This document shows, piece after piece, positions 1-10,935 of a DNA stretch of 64,000 nucleotides. The position numbers were made by a program, and so were the translations under genes. This DNA comes from Cercophora sp. LCS_1. Taxonomy: Eukaryota; Ascomycota; Sordariomycetes; Sordariales; Lasiosphaeriaceae. Numbering within the stretch: the stretch's first letter is position 1; each line of letters opens with the position of its first letter. The notes under the pieces were generated by a model that searched no databases, was not told where the DNA came from, and worked only from the letters and a program-made list of their open reading frames with translations. The stretch covers positions 806,001 through 870,000 of the forward strand of contig JAPZLL010000003.1 of assembly GCA_036250225.1 (NCBI GenBank), given 5' to 3'.

Positions 1-95
1 TGGTCGGCGGGATCATCGCGGGCATCGCTGCCTTCCCTCAGAACCTTGAGCAGCAAAGGGCCGACTCGGGGAACTTCATCCCAACAAAGTTTTGA
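1..95 (+). CDS. 3' end of an unidentified protein (partial)
   Basis: An open frame runs in from the left edge (codons from base 3) and stops at TGA 93-95, giving about 30 residues that end in NFIPTKF. The stretch GGIIAGIAAF is small and hydrophobic and could be the end of a membrane segment or an amphipathic helix. The rest of the gene lies outside the window, so the family cannot be identified. The frame could also be chance, but its composition and clean stop fit the end of a real exon. Confidence 0.4.
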   Translation, partial: VGGIIAGIAAFPQNLEQQRADSGNFIPTKF

Positions 96-330
96 GGAAC
101 CCCTTTGCAACGAATGGTTTTTCGGGCGTTTTTATTACTCTCTGGATGGACGTATGTAATGAACTGGGATGGCGTGGCGTGCACATGGGAGACGAAAGAA
201 ACGGGAGATGGATGATACCCTTGATCCCCAGCGAGCGAACGGGATGTATGGCGAACCTCCAACTGTATATCTATATCTAACGACTATGAACGAGTACGAT
301 GGGAAACCGGTGCTAGATGCATCTGTCATT

Positions 331-827
331 TCATTCCTTCAGAGCATCATGGTCCCAGTTCTTGAGGCTCTTGCAGCTCTTGCTACCCGTGTTTTGCTTT
401 GCTGTTCCTTCTTGTGCTAGATGCCTCTTGCAATAGATGACGACCTGTCTGCTATCAGCGATGATTACCGAGTCCGGAGGCTGTATTCCCGACGAACCTT
501 TCTCTTATGCGGAATGTCAGCTTCATCGTAGCCGTTCGGATCCTTGCTCGGATTCCTTTGGAGAATATCAACGATATGTCGTCCGCTTTCATGACCGACG
601 CTTTCGCCCGAACCGTCATCCTTAGTCCATCCTGATCCTGTGGACGCCGACGTCTCGAGCCAGTCCTCGAGTTCGTCCGACGTCATGTTGAAGAGTTCAT
701 TGAACTCCCTAGCAAGAAATCAGCTCGGGTGCTGAGGATTATGAAACATCAAACTTGCTGGACAACTGTTGCGATGCCTTTGACCATTAGAATTTCACGC
801 GGTTGACAATGTCTCACATTCCGGCAT
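331..827 (-). CDS. DUF3140 family small protein
   Basis: This is a small soluble protein of the DUF3140 family, found in bacteria and filamentous fungi; its function is unknown. The exon at 708-498 encodes the family core: MTSDELEDWL, then GWTKDDGSGESVGHESGR and a KDPNGYDEADI segment. An intron at 497-445 leads to exon 444-331, which gives VVIYCKRHLAQEG and ends KSLKNWDHDALKE, the usual family C-terminus. The frame stays open upstream of the ATG at 686 (EFNELFN) to an acceptor at about 709, so an earlier exon exists. My best guess for it is ATG at 827 with a donor at 798, giving 117 aa in total. If that exon is wrong, the 686 ATG would give about 100 aa. The core is secure; the first exon is inferred. 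Confidence 0.75.
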
Positions 828-1367
828 TGCAAGAGGCTAGGTACTTAGGTTTTATGTCCTAGGAGACGACGTCAAATGCCTTCCGCAACCATCAGCAGCA
901 AATAATCGCTTGTATTTCCATGACACCGAAACTCCCTCTAACGGCAAGCCTTTTTACCTCTGAGGAAATTCAGATAAATGCAGTCGGGCATGCAAATCTC
1001 TACCGCAAACGCCCCGTCGCTCCGTTTTCCCAGGCCCAAGTCAAGCGCAAGTGAAGCAAACCATTGATGCATGCCTGCTCCGTCCTCATCAATTCCGGCG
1101 CCAATGCATCCTACGTCACATGGCGCGTCTTCCCAGTCAACCCCGTCAACCATACTGACTGTGCCATCCCCCAAATCCCAAAAACGCCCAATGTGCAGTT
1201 GTCTTTCTCCCATCGATGTGCCGAACCATTCAGGACTAGGTTTGTAGAAACACTGGTCCTCTGATGATGCAGAGAGACATCGTATCGTATCGGGCCATCT
1301 TGGAGGAGCTGCAGTAATTATGCTCTAACCCATGATTGCCATCCCTTATTGTCGCTCAGGTCCGACG
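828..1367. other. intergenic, no gene supported
   Basis: This stretch lies between the DUF3140 gene and the 3' end of the CAF-1 gene. Short open frames occur on both strands (for example 938-1213 minus), but they lack low-complexity-free conserved motifs, introns or a recognisable family. I see no repeat or RNA gene. Confidence 0.5.
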
Positions 1368-3436
1368 TCAAATGTCCTGTCTAAGCCTCCAGGTAGTGCT
1401 ACGGCCTGGTCGCGAATCGGACTTCGTGGTGAGAAGGTCAAAGGATGTCTTGATCTGGAGTTTGGAGACACCGGGATTCTCGCAGCCAAACCACTCCAAC
1501 AGAGCAGTCTTGGTAAACGTCGGCTTCTCCACGAGAAGGGCCTTCAGCTTCGCGTGGTACTCGTCCGGGAGCGGCCTAGGCTGCTCCGCCTTCCTGCCCC
1601 TATTCGTGGGTTTTGTCACCGGCGCGGACGCAAGCGCACCAAACGCGTCAGTCGGCGCGGGAGGGGGCGCCATCGCCTTCGTCGTCTTGGAGGTCGAGGG
1701 CTTTGCTGCTGCGGTCAAGGCAGCTGTTTGAGTTTCGGCCTTGGTTGGCACTTCATCCCAGTACGAGCTGGAGAATGGATCGATCTCGGAGTGATGAGCG
1801 AGAGAGTCTGTTGAAGGTGTTAGCGTCCACTGGTATGCAGCTCGTCAAGTCAATCCCAACTTACCAAGAATGAGTTCCATGCGGAACTTGTACATCTTCG
1901 CTGGGCTGCTGAGCCGCTTGCGATTTTCCCAGCAGAGACCCGTGCTTTCAGGCTCCATGCCTCCCGAGAATATCAATCGGGAAGGACCAGCATCCTCTGA
2001 ATCATCAAGGAAGTCACTCATCTCCTCATCGTTGTCGGCCTCATCCTCTTCATCATCAAGGTCCTCCACATCCTCGCCATCTTCCTCCTGCCATTCGGCT
2101 TCCGAATCGTAGTCGTAATTAAGTGATGGAATCGCCTTGGCAGTCGGATGCAAGGCAATTAATCGAAGACTTTTGAAACCCTCGGGCAAGCCGCTGACGG
2201 TACCGATATATGGCGGTCTCACATCCTCTCTGAACTTGAGGGACTTGAGGGGTACTGCCTGTAGAGCCTCTCTGGTATGGCAGATCTGTGATTTCTGGGA
2301 ATCTGTCGTGAGATCGATAGGGAGTGATGAAGCGCCTTGGTAGCCGGTCATGAGCTTTCTGACACTAGGATATACGCGGCCGCGACGGCGATGGGATGGA
2401 AGCTGGAGAAGTTCGAGGGCGTTGTCCTTCAGCAACGTCGGGGCATATTGGCGTTTGCCCTCCATAAACTCCAAGATGATACTGGCCTTGGTTTCCCTGG
2501 TCTCTTCGTCGATGCCATAGCGCTGATCGGCAAGTCTGACTTGGTCCTTGATGTAGAAAGGCTTGAAATACTGCAGATATGGAGAGACCTTGATCTCGGT
2601 CTTGAGTGGGGATGTTTCGTTCTTCTCGCAGTCGGGCTTCTCAAGATGGATGATGGGGGAAGCTTTCTTCGGAGTCACTCGGCCCTTTCCGAACATGTCA
2701 GAGATCTTCTTCTGGCTCGCCTTATCCTTCTCGGCCTGTTGGAGCTTTTCTGCTTTCTCGACCGCCTTCTTCTTATCAGCCTCTTCCTTCTCGAGTCGCT
2801 TTCTCTCCTTCTCAAGCTGCTTCTCTGCCTTCTCAGCAGCCTTCTTTTTTTCGGCCTCCTCCTTCTCGAGCTTTTTCTTAGCCTTGGCCTCCTCCTTTTC
2901 CTTCCGCTCGGCTTCCTTTGCTGCTTTCTCTTCAGGGGTAACCTTCTTCCGTTTTGCCGGGGGGTTGCTTGATGCCGGTTTTGTCGCCATCGTGCCCTTC
3001 GTGGTTGATACCTGAGTTGGCAGGGGAGCAGATGCAGCCATAGAATTGTCGATTTTGGATGACTTGGGAGTAGCATTGGGGGAAGGCGAGTTACCCTCCA
3101 GGGGGCTACTTCCTGATGCAGTCAAACCGGGACTGCGCTTTTCGGGGGAACACGAGCCGGACTCAGCAGGCGTCAACAAGGCGATGTTTTCTTCTTTGGC
3201 ATTAGATGTCAGTTGCTAGACGGTGGGGAGAGTGACGCAAGAAAAGTAAGAGGATAGTGGAACTCACTGTTGCCCATCGAATCACCTAACTTGCCCAAAG
3301 CAGCCGGGGCTGCAGTACAGTGATCGACACCATCGTCCTTCACGAATTCATCGTGAGAACGCTTGCGGTTGAGGGGAGCGGCGCCCTGTGAGTTTGTGAT
3401 GTCGAGAAGGGGCATCTTGACCCGCGAATCGCCCAT
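1368..3436 (-). CDS. Chromatin assembly factor 1 large subunit (p150/Cac1/Rlf2)
   Basis: This is the large subunit of CAF-1, which deposits H3-H4 on newly replicated DNA in the nucleus through PCNA. There are three exons: 3436-3268, 3193-1865 and 1807-1368, giving 645 aa. In order they encode an N-terminal basic part, a long Lys/Glu-rich KER coiled coil (about residues 135-225) ending in QKKISDMF, a close match to a PCNA-interacting PIP box, then the YFKPFYIKDQ segment. The conserved EDVRPPYIGT segment follows, then NYDYDSEAEW leading into an acidic ED stretch (about 415-460). The C-terminal winged-helix region runs from LPDEYHAKLKALL to the end (about 575-645). Both introns have clear GT and AG and restore the frame across the junctions: MGN-KENIALL, and LILG leading into D-S-L-A-H-H. 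Domain order matches fungal CAF-1 throughout, so the call is firm. Confidence 0.93.
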
Positions 3437-4948
3437 GTTGACGCGCTTGTCGAAAGGCAGAGTCGTCGAACCAAAAGTGGAAGATGGCTACAGAATGATG
3501 TAAGGTTTACTGCACGTAGCAGACCATAACGTCAAAACCCCCAAAAAATTTCCGGTAACGGTAGGTCGGAGGATACTTCGAGGGAGTCGCAATCGGAAGA
3601 TGTGGTGGTTAGTTGTTGCGGAGATGGTTGACAGGCCGCAAGTTGTGGAGGTGGAGAGATGATGGCGTCGGAACGCGAAGACCCTTGGTCGCGTTTATTA
3701 GAACGCGTCGGGGCGCGTCGCAAAGTGGGCGCTGCCAAGAACCCCTCTTAAGTGCCACAGCTATTTCCAAATTTGGTCGAGGGTTAAGGTTGTGGCGGGG
3801 TGGAAGGCAAGGGAGGCTAGTGCCGGCTGCAAGGTTGTTGTTGTGAGGAAGAAAGAAACCAAAACGAGAGTCCATATTGTAAAGTTGACTTTTTGTAGAG
3901 CCAGAGGCTCGGAGAAAAGTGAATTAGTTGACAACAGAACCAAGAGCTGGTGCTTGCGCATGGAAACGACGGTCGGATTTCCATTGAGGAGGTTGCCCCA
4001 GCCAAAATCAGATTGCCTCAGGAGTCGACCACCTCACCTGCCTCAGGCACCAATCCAGGTTCTTCCTCGACATTGGATAAAAGATACGCTAGGCTCCTGT
4101 GTGGCATTCTTTTGGTCCTTCTCAATTCAATGGCTTTGTGCTATTATCGTTTACTATTGTCCCGCTGACGCCGCCGGAAGCGCCTGTGGTCCCACCGAGC
4201 TGAAGACAACTCGATACGAGCAACGGTTACATCGCGTATTTGGCCGAGGCCTCTTTTCGGGATGCTTGCCATTGTGCGAAGAAGCGCCGGTGGGCACGAT
4301 CAAGAGCTGCGTGCCTGCTACTGCGTCATCTCTATAATGGCGGTTTTATAGCAAACCAGCCGCATCCTGCATTGTTGCTCCCGACCTTGGTTCCGGACTG
4401 GGGCCGGAAACAAGGTTCCGCAGCGTCGGTGTTCCAGTTTTGAGCACTCTCCGTCCTTCCAACTGAGGTGTGGTCCAACATACGCCGGTTCGCCGTTGTC
4501 ACCATGAGGCAATTGCCTTCTCCGGCCAGTCAATGCTACGGAAACAGTTGTTTCGCGTCCGCGAGACCTTCACTGTGCCGTTAGAAGTCGAGGATAATAT
4601 TGGAGATTGGTATTGGGTTGCTTTTGCGCCTCCCTACTATTGTATCACAGGGAGTATATTGTCCCGCTTACAGTACCTGGTATCCCGCAGCCGCTTGAGC
4701 TGTCAACAATAAAGAAAATCCCGAGCGATTGCAAGTGCCTTTTGCCCACGCAGTGAAAATTATCCAGCCAAACACCAAACTGAAAACAAATGACCCCGCG
4801 CCAGAAAATGCCGCCAGTTCAGGGTACATCAACATATCGATGACCGGTATAGATAACAACGAAACCAGAAGCGAGTGATATATAGTGTGGTGATAGTCGA
4901 GCCCCTCTTGGGTCTTTTTGGTTTCTTTCGAAAGCCGCCCCGTGTGCT
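3437..4948. other. intergenic, promoter side of the CAF-1 gene
   Basis: This is about 1.5 kb with only short frames on both strands that overlap each other and show no recognisable domain. The first few hundred bases should hold the CAF-1 promoter. The right end is the 3' flank of the minus-strand gene that follows. No repeat or RNA gene was seen. Confidence 0.5.
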
Positions 4949-6082
4949 TTAGTCGGGGTTCGCGATGAATAGGCGGCCGGTAGTGTTCAGGGACACCGTG
5001 CGTTCATCAACACTCCCTCGTCTCCTAAGGTCGTCGGCGCCCTTGACACTCTTCTCTCTCGTGACCGTGGCATGCATCAAACTGTTAGAAGCTAGACGAG
5101 CCCCGTTGGCGTGGAGGTCCGGGACATTATCCAAGCGCTCTCCGCTGCTCCCACTCCCAAAGCTCCTCGCTTTTCCGCTAGCTGCGTCATCTGCGGCATA
5201 GATTGCCTCGCCCTCATGCTCCTGAACCACAAGAGAACCCGATCGTTCTGGTGTGTCCCCGGGGCTCCATCTCCTGCCGCCACTCAGTGAGCCTGAGGGG
5301 CCGATTCCCCCAGACGAGCGGTAGCCTAGAGCCCTCCTTCCGCTAGCGGTACTGCTCCGGCTGGAACTTCCTGTGCGGCGATGATGCCTAGTAGCCGTGG
5401 CGTCATCGTCATCGCTATCCCCTCCTTCAACTTCAGTGGCGCTCAGTCGAAGAGGCACTCCGCCTACGCCAACGAAGTTGCTATCTGGGGAGTACCCGAT
5501 GACGGCGGGTTTCCCATGATGACGGATTTTAGCGGCAACCTTTCCACCCGCAGAGCTGAGTCCAGTTGACGTGCGCCCGGCACTCACGCCAAAGCCCAAG
5601 CCGGTGTTTGACCCGACGACCTCTGCGTGCGCTCGCATCTTCGCCACGCGCTGTTGAGCCAGTAACCTTGGGTCTTCATACTGCGCGCGATCGCACCACA
5701 CCGTTGCCTTTTGTTTCCTAAGCAGAGCGACATAGCTCGTCGGCTGAGGTGACCCGGGCGTTCCGCCGGAGCGGCTCGAGGTAGATCTTCGAATATCAGT
5801 CGTAGGTGAGGTTTTGTACGCCGCCGGGGGGGCCATTCCGGTACCGCTCGAGACGGTGCTAAACGTATTGACGCTTGGCGACCTGCGCTGGTTGTTCGCG
5901 TGCGGCTGAATGAGGTGGAGAGGTATTTGAGGGTTCTGGTGGTAGGGGTTGCCGGAGGGTGTTTGTTGATACGGGCCCGGAAACGTGCCTGAGGATGTGG
6001 TTCTCGTACGGCTGTGCGCATACACGGGTTGGGAGGACGACTCAACTGGCAGAGGCCGTCGAGAATATTGGGAGTTGATCAT
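4949..6082 (-). CDS. Conserved fungal protein, Ser-rich, unknown function
   Basis: A single-exon gene of 377 aa. The N-terminal 110 residues are rich in Ser, Pro, Gln and Tyr and look disordered. The ordered part is residues 117-156, SYVALLRKQKATVWCDRAQ followed by YEDPRLLAQQRVAKMRAHAE, a charged, probably helical segment that looks like the conserved core. The rest is Gly/Ser/Arg-rich with an acidic patch (GGDSDDDD) and ends LFIANPD. There is no signal peptide or membrane segment. I do not recognise a named family. The low-complexity flanks and the central conserved block suggest a regulatory or scaffold protein, but that is inference. The ATG at 6082 is the first in frame. Confidence 0.7.
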   Translation of the reverse strand: MINSQYSRRPLPVESSSQPVYAHSRTRTTSSGTFPGPYQQTPSGNPYHQNPQIPLHLIQPHANNQRRSPSVNTFSTVSSGTGMAPPAAYKTSPTTDIRRSTSSRSGGTPGSPQPTSYVALLRKQKATVWCDRAQYEDPRLLAQQRVAKMRAHAEVVGSNTGLGFGVSAGRTSTGLSSAGGKVAAKIRHHGKPAVIGYSPDSNFVGVGGVPLRLSATEVEGGDSDDDDATATRHHRRTGSSSRSSTASGRRALGYRSSGGIGPSGSLSGGRRWSPGDTPERSGSLVVQEHEGEAIYAADDAASGKARSFGSGSSGERLDNVPDLHANGARLASNSLMHATVTREKSVKGADDLRRRGSVDERTVSLNTTGRLFIANPD

Positions 6083-7498
6083 CGTTTCGGTCAGTCGCGC
6101 GCCGAATGGGCGGCTGTGGATTGCACGCGACCGCCGTGAATTGTTTTTCCAAGCTAAGACGGCGCCTCTATGACAATCGCAGAGAAGGGGGGCAGAGCTG
6201 GGGTGTTATATTTCGTAGGCGAGGCGGTGGGCGGAGCTGGCGACTCAAGAACCCTTGAGGGCGGGGGGGATGATGTGATAGGGACTTGGTAGGCTGACAG
6301 GTGTGAATGTTGATTGGGCGATTAGCGCGGCGGGCGCGAGTCCCACCAACGCCTCTGACGACTGTAACCAAAAAAAAAATGCAACAATGGAATGCGAAGC
6401 CGACGTTGCGCCTGACGACAGAAGCCGATGGCAAGTTCGGGGCAGGCTTGAGGAGTTTAAAAAAGTTCCAGTTGGTTGCTCGGGCAGAGTGTCGGAAGGG
6501 AGACTGGAATCGACGGGATGGCGGGATGCGCGCTTCAAAAAGGGCAGCCGCAGCCCTGGACAAGATTAAGCTGGCCAAGCTTGGCGTTATCCCACGTTGC
6601 GTCTGCTCGTAGCCCTGGTTCGATGATGTTATGGTGGGCAATCCGTGCGTCTTGTGGGCGGAGCCCTGGTGTCCTCCCCGGTGGGTCGTGCAGCAGGGAA
6701 CAACCCCAGTCGATCCTGATTGCCCGAGCGGACGGGCGAGCAGGGTGACGAGGGGTACGCTTTTCCTGTTTGTGGTGGTTTGCTGCCTTCCGTCCTGAGA
6801 CACAACGTCTGGAACTCGGTCTGTGTGAGCGTCAATGACCTCAAGGAGTCGAGCTCCGGGCGGCAGAATTGCACTGTCATGCAGCAATCTGGAAACCCGG
6901 GGAGGCCCAGGCTCCCAATAAGTGGGTGACAAAGAGCCGAAGCGATCCCGAGCAGGTGGGCTCCCAGGCAAGTTGGTGACAAAAAAATACACACATTAAA
7001 TCCGCCTAATGCCGCTTGGAACAGTAATAAACGGATAGATATATTCCCAACAGGGATAAATAAAAGGTATACAGGGCTGATAATAGTATTCCAAAGCCTC
7101 TGGAATACTTTTTATGCTCTGGAATATTGGGCGAGCCCCTCTATTCCGGATCAATAGGCCTTTGAACCTTTTGGTGTGCGGTTTATTTTGTCAGGGACTT
7201 GCCAGGCTCGACGGGCAGCTCCTTGTTGAGCTGAAGGTGCTATGCAAAAACGCGCGAACTCCACAGAAAGCAACCACCATTGGCAAGGGATCGCTACGCC
7301 GGGAATCTAGGAACGGCCGACCGGAAGATCTATCTCGTCACCACTCACACCCTCTTCCTTATCGCCTGCTCCGAGCGAGTGACCCGTGCCTGAGCGTCAA
7401 TTACCTGAGCAGCCATCTTTTCTTTTCCAAATCACCACGACCCCGCCTCACCATCAAGCTCGGCTGAAGCTCAAGGTGCAACGCTCAACCCCGCCATC
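6083..7498. other. divergent intergenic region with an AT-rich patch
   Basis: This is the promoter interval between the Ser-rich protein gene and the NAD+ synthetase gene. It holds an A9 run near 6370 and an AT-rich patch at about 6985-7135, unlike the surrounding GC-rich DNA, with the inverted repeat GTATTCCA/TGGAATAC at 7086-7108. Long frames on the minus strand (6168-6992) are Pro/Arg-rich with no domain and are not supported as genes. The last 150 bases before 7499 are pyrimidine-rich, like a leader. Confidence 0.45.
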
Positions 7499-10400
7499 AT
7501 GGTCGGCCACCTGGTAACCGTCGCCACCTGTAGCTTGAATCAATGGATTCTCGATGTAAGCAAAGCGCTCGCGATATCTGCGATCACATCATGCATTGCT
7601 CCATATCCACGTCACCGGGCTTGAGATCCTTGCATGCATGCTAATACCCCGCACAAACAGTGGGAGGGAAACCTCGAAAGGATCATTGAGAGTATTCGGC
7701 TTGCCAAGAAAGCCGGCGCTCGTCTCCGGGTCGGTCCTGTAAGCCACATCCCGTCGAGCGTCTTACCACCTCCTGTTTCTTCTGACGCCGGTCAAATCAA
7801 CAGGAGCTTGAAATCAGTGGATACTCCGCCCTCGACCACTTCCATGAACTCGATGTATACACTCACAGTCTTGAGATGCTTCGCCGGCTTCTGCTGGACG
7901 AAAGCACCCATGGCATCCTGCTCGACGTTGGGTATGATGGATTGCTCTCCTTCGCAATCCAAGATGCTGGCTAACCCCGTAAACCAGGCTTCCCATTTTG
8001 CACAGGAACTTGAGGTACAACTGTCGGGTTATTTGTGCGTCTTGTAACCTCTTCTCGTCACCCGTTACGTAGCTAACGCCCATATAACAGGCCTCGATGG
8101 AAAGATCCTCTTGATCGTGAGCACCTCAAGATCGCCAGATCCGAGCTTGAAGCTGATGACTGGACAAACAGAGACCTAAGATGTGGCTTGCCAACGATGG
8201 CAATTACAGAGAGATGAGGCACTTCACTCCTTGGATGCGGCCGAGAGAGACGGAGCTCTTCCATCTCCCCAAAGACCTGGCGGAGGTCCAAGGCGAAACC
8301 CATGTCTTATTCGGAGATGCCGTGATCTCGACCCCTGAGACCGCTTTTGGAGCGGAGACCTGCGTATGTTTTTGTGGTGGAGGCCCGTGAATACGGCTAA
8401 CACCCGCAAAGGAAGAATTGTTCACCCCAAGGGCACCGCATATCGTAAGTGTTATACGTATTTTACCCCTCGTCAGAACATGCAGTTTGACGAATCCGCG
8501 ACAGGACATGGCATTGGACGGAGTTGAAATCATCACCAACAGCAGTGGCTCCCACTTTTCACTCCAGAAGCTGGACACTCGCCTCCAACTCATTATGGAA
8601 GCGACCAGAAAGTCCGGCGGCATATATCTCGTAAGTACACAAGAAAGTACGACTTTCGTCCGCTTTGCTTACCGATCCTTTTCAGTATGCAAACCACCAA
8701 GGTTGCGAGTAAGTGATGCTGCTGTCCATGGTGAAAATGCAGGACCTAATTGGCCCAGCGGTGAGAGACTGTACTTCGACGGCTGCGCCATGATCATAGG
8801 TAAGTTGAATCCTTGCAATTAACAATTTGGGGTGAGATACTAACGGCTGAAAGTGAACGGTGACGTTGGTAAGCAGAGTTCTTATACAAATTGGAACAAA
8901 GTATCTAGTCTGACCTGTCGCAGTTGCTCAGGGGTCCCAGTTCAGCTTAAATGATGTCGAAGTTGTTACAGCCACGGTTGACCTCGAAGAGGTGCGATCA
9001 TACCGAGCCCCGATCTCCCGCGGCCTTCAGGCTGCCACATCAACGGCCAAATACCAGAGAATCCAGACACCTTTCGAGCTCAGCTTGGAGGAGGAGGATG
9101 CAGACGTCACAAGGCGTCCGTCTCCTCCTATCCAGCCAAGGATCCATTCGGTTGAGGAAGAAATCGCTCTTTGCGGCGGTTGTTACCTGTGGGATGTGAG
9201 TGTATTGAGCCCTCTATGTGGTGTGGCTGACATGTTTTGGTCAAGTATCTCCGCAGATCAGGAACGGCAGGCTATCTCGTCCCGCTGAGCGGAGGAATTG
9301 ACTCTTGTGCAACTGCAAGTACGTGCAGGTTCTCGTCCACATCTCGGATTCAGTAGCTAACTGACAAAGCGATTGTGTATTCCATGTGCCGAATCGTCAT
9401 GCAAGCTATTGAGCAAGGAAACCAGCAGGTCATCGAAGACGTCAAGCGCATTGCAGTCTACAACGGTGAGGGTGTTTTACCCAAAACACCTCAAGAACTG
9501 TGCAACCAGATTTTCACCACCATCTACATGGGCATGAAGAAGCAGAGTTCTCGCGAGACTCGGCAACGCGCAAAGGATCTCTCTGATGCCATTGGAAGTT
9601 ATCACATCAACCTTGACATCGACGATGTTTATGAGGCTCAAAAGAAGCTTGTTGTCAGCACGATGAATTTTGAACCCAAGTTCAAGGTTGAGGGCGGCAC
9701 CAATCAGGAGAACCTGACTCTTCAATGTTTGCAGGCTCGAATTCGAATGGTTACTGCATATGTCCGTAACTCTTGCGCCGGATTAGGCTGAAAATGCTGA
9801 CTATCGGATAGGAGTTTGGGCAAATCATCCCAACTGCTCGCGGTAGACCTGGTGGCGGTAGCCTCCTTGTGCTTGGGAGCGCAAATGTTGGCGAGGTAAG
9901 ACATCCGGTATGAACTGGCCCTGGGCTGGTACTAACGTGAATAGAGTACGTGATAACGACTATCGGTCATTTATTCTCAGCTACTAACCCGTTTTAGGTC
10001 TTCGTGGATACCTGGTATTGTTCCCCATACCTCTTTGCATAATCATCCAGACAAGTGTCTGGCACACAACCTCTCCATGCAACCCCGGGAAGGTGTAGTT
10101 TGAAACTGACACATGGAGTAGACGAAGTATGACTGTTCGAGGTAAGCGCCCCCGAAAGACAAAGGTACTGGTTGCATTTCTGACCACTATAGTGCGGACA
10201 TCAACCCCATCGGTTCCATCGACAAGGCAGATTTAAAGCGCTTCATTGCGTGGGCAGAGAAGAATTTCGATTTGAAATGCCTGCATGAGTTCCTGGTCGC
10301 TGTGCCGACAGCAGAGCTTGTAAGTTCCAGCGGGCTTGTTACTCGCTGATCCAACTGACCATATATAGGAGCCTATTACCCAAGACTACGTCCAAAGCGA

Positions 10401-10935
10401 CGAGGCGGATATGGTAGCAGGCCCCCTAGCCCTGTAACTTGCAGTCACTGACAAAGTGGTAGGGAATGACATACCAAGAGCTGACAATCTTTGGTCGACT
10501 CCGGAAGTTGAACAAGTTGGGGCCTTATGCAATGTTCCAACGGCTTGTTCATGACTGGAGCGCTGACCGCGAGGTTATTCCTGGCGATGACGCACCTCGC
10601 TACACTCCAGCGGAGACTGCCGCAAAGGTGAAACTATTCCACCACACATATGCCATCAATCGTGAGGAAATCTCCAGCTGTCTAGCGTATAATTCTAACG
10701 AAAAGCAGGCCACAAGATGACAACTCTCACCCCGGCACTCCACTGCAACGATTACTGTGAGTCGCACTCTGTGAACACCAGCCAACGTGTCTGCTAACTG
10801 GGTGGCGGTTCAGCCCCCGACGACAACCGATTTGACCTCCGTCCCTTCCTCTATCCACCCTTCTGGAAGAGCTGGAGCTTCAAGCGAATTGACATGGAGC
10901 TAGCGAGAATTGAGAAGAAGAGAGCTAGCAAGTAG
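7499..10935 (+). CDS. QNS1: Glutamine-dependent NAD+ synthetase (Qns1)
   Basis: This enzyme makes NAD+ from deamido-NAD+ with ATP and glutamine, the last step of both de novo and salvage NAD+ synthesis. I resolve 23 exons: 7499-7555, 7661-7738, 7804-7931, 7988-8034, 8091-8116, 8172-8363, 8412-8444, 8505-8630, 8686-8708, 8759-8799, 8854-8868, 8924-9195, 9246-9318, 9370-9761, 9812-9895, 9945, 9998-10014, 10122-10141, 10193-10319, 10369-10413, 10463-10661, 10709-10756 and 10814-10935. They sum to 2166 nt, or 721 aa, close to the yeast length. The N-terminal nitrilase-type glutaminase has its Glu-Lys-Cys triad near residues 46, 115 ([10 protein letters not shown]) and 176 (TCEELF). The C-terminal synthetase has the PP-loop [11 protein letters not shown] near 361. 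The conserved NVGESLRGYL and [14 protein letters not shown] follow. Frame through NVGE-S-LRGYL needs the single-base exon at 9945. The gene is unusually intron-rich for a fungus. Confidence 0.95.
9945..9945 (+). other. single-nucleotide exon of the NAD+ synthetase gene
   Basis: Base A at 9945 is flanked by an upstream intron 9896-9944 (GTAAGA, branch TACTAAC, end ATAG) and a downstream intron 9946-9997 (GTACGT, branch TACTAAC, end TTTTAG). Joined as GAG + A + GT-CTT-CGT it gives Glu-Ser-Leu-Arg, the family sequence at this position. Skipping it shifts the frame for the remaining 190 residues. The claim rests on frame and splice signals; no transcript was seen. Confidence 0.8.

Noticed and set aside
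938..1213. 91-codon minus-strand frame
   Set aside because: No family features, no splice context and overlapping plus-strand frames of similar length. Too weak to call.
1332..1814. 160-codon plus-strand frame
   Set aside because: It is antisense to the last CAF-1 exon and intron, which explain the open frame.
6168..6992. 274-codon minus-strand frame upstream of the NAD+ synthetase gene
   Set aside because: Its composition is Pro/Arg/Ser-rich, it has no domain, and it overlaps several frames on the other strand. It is chance coding potential in GC-rich DNA.
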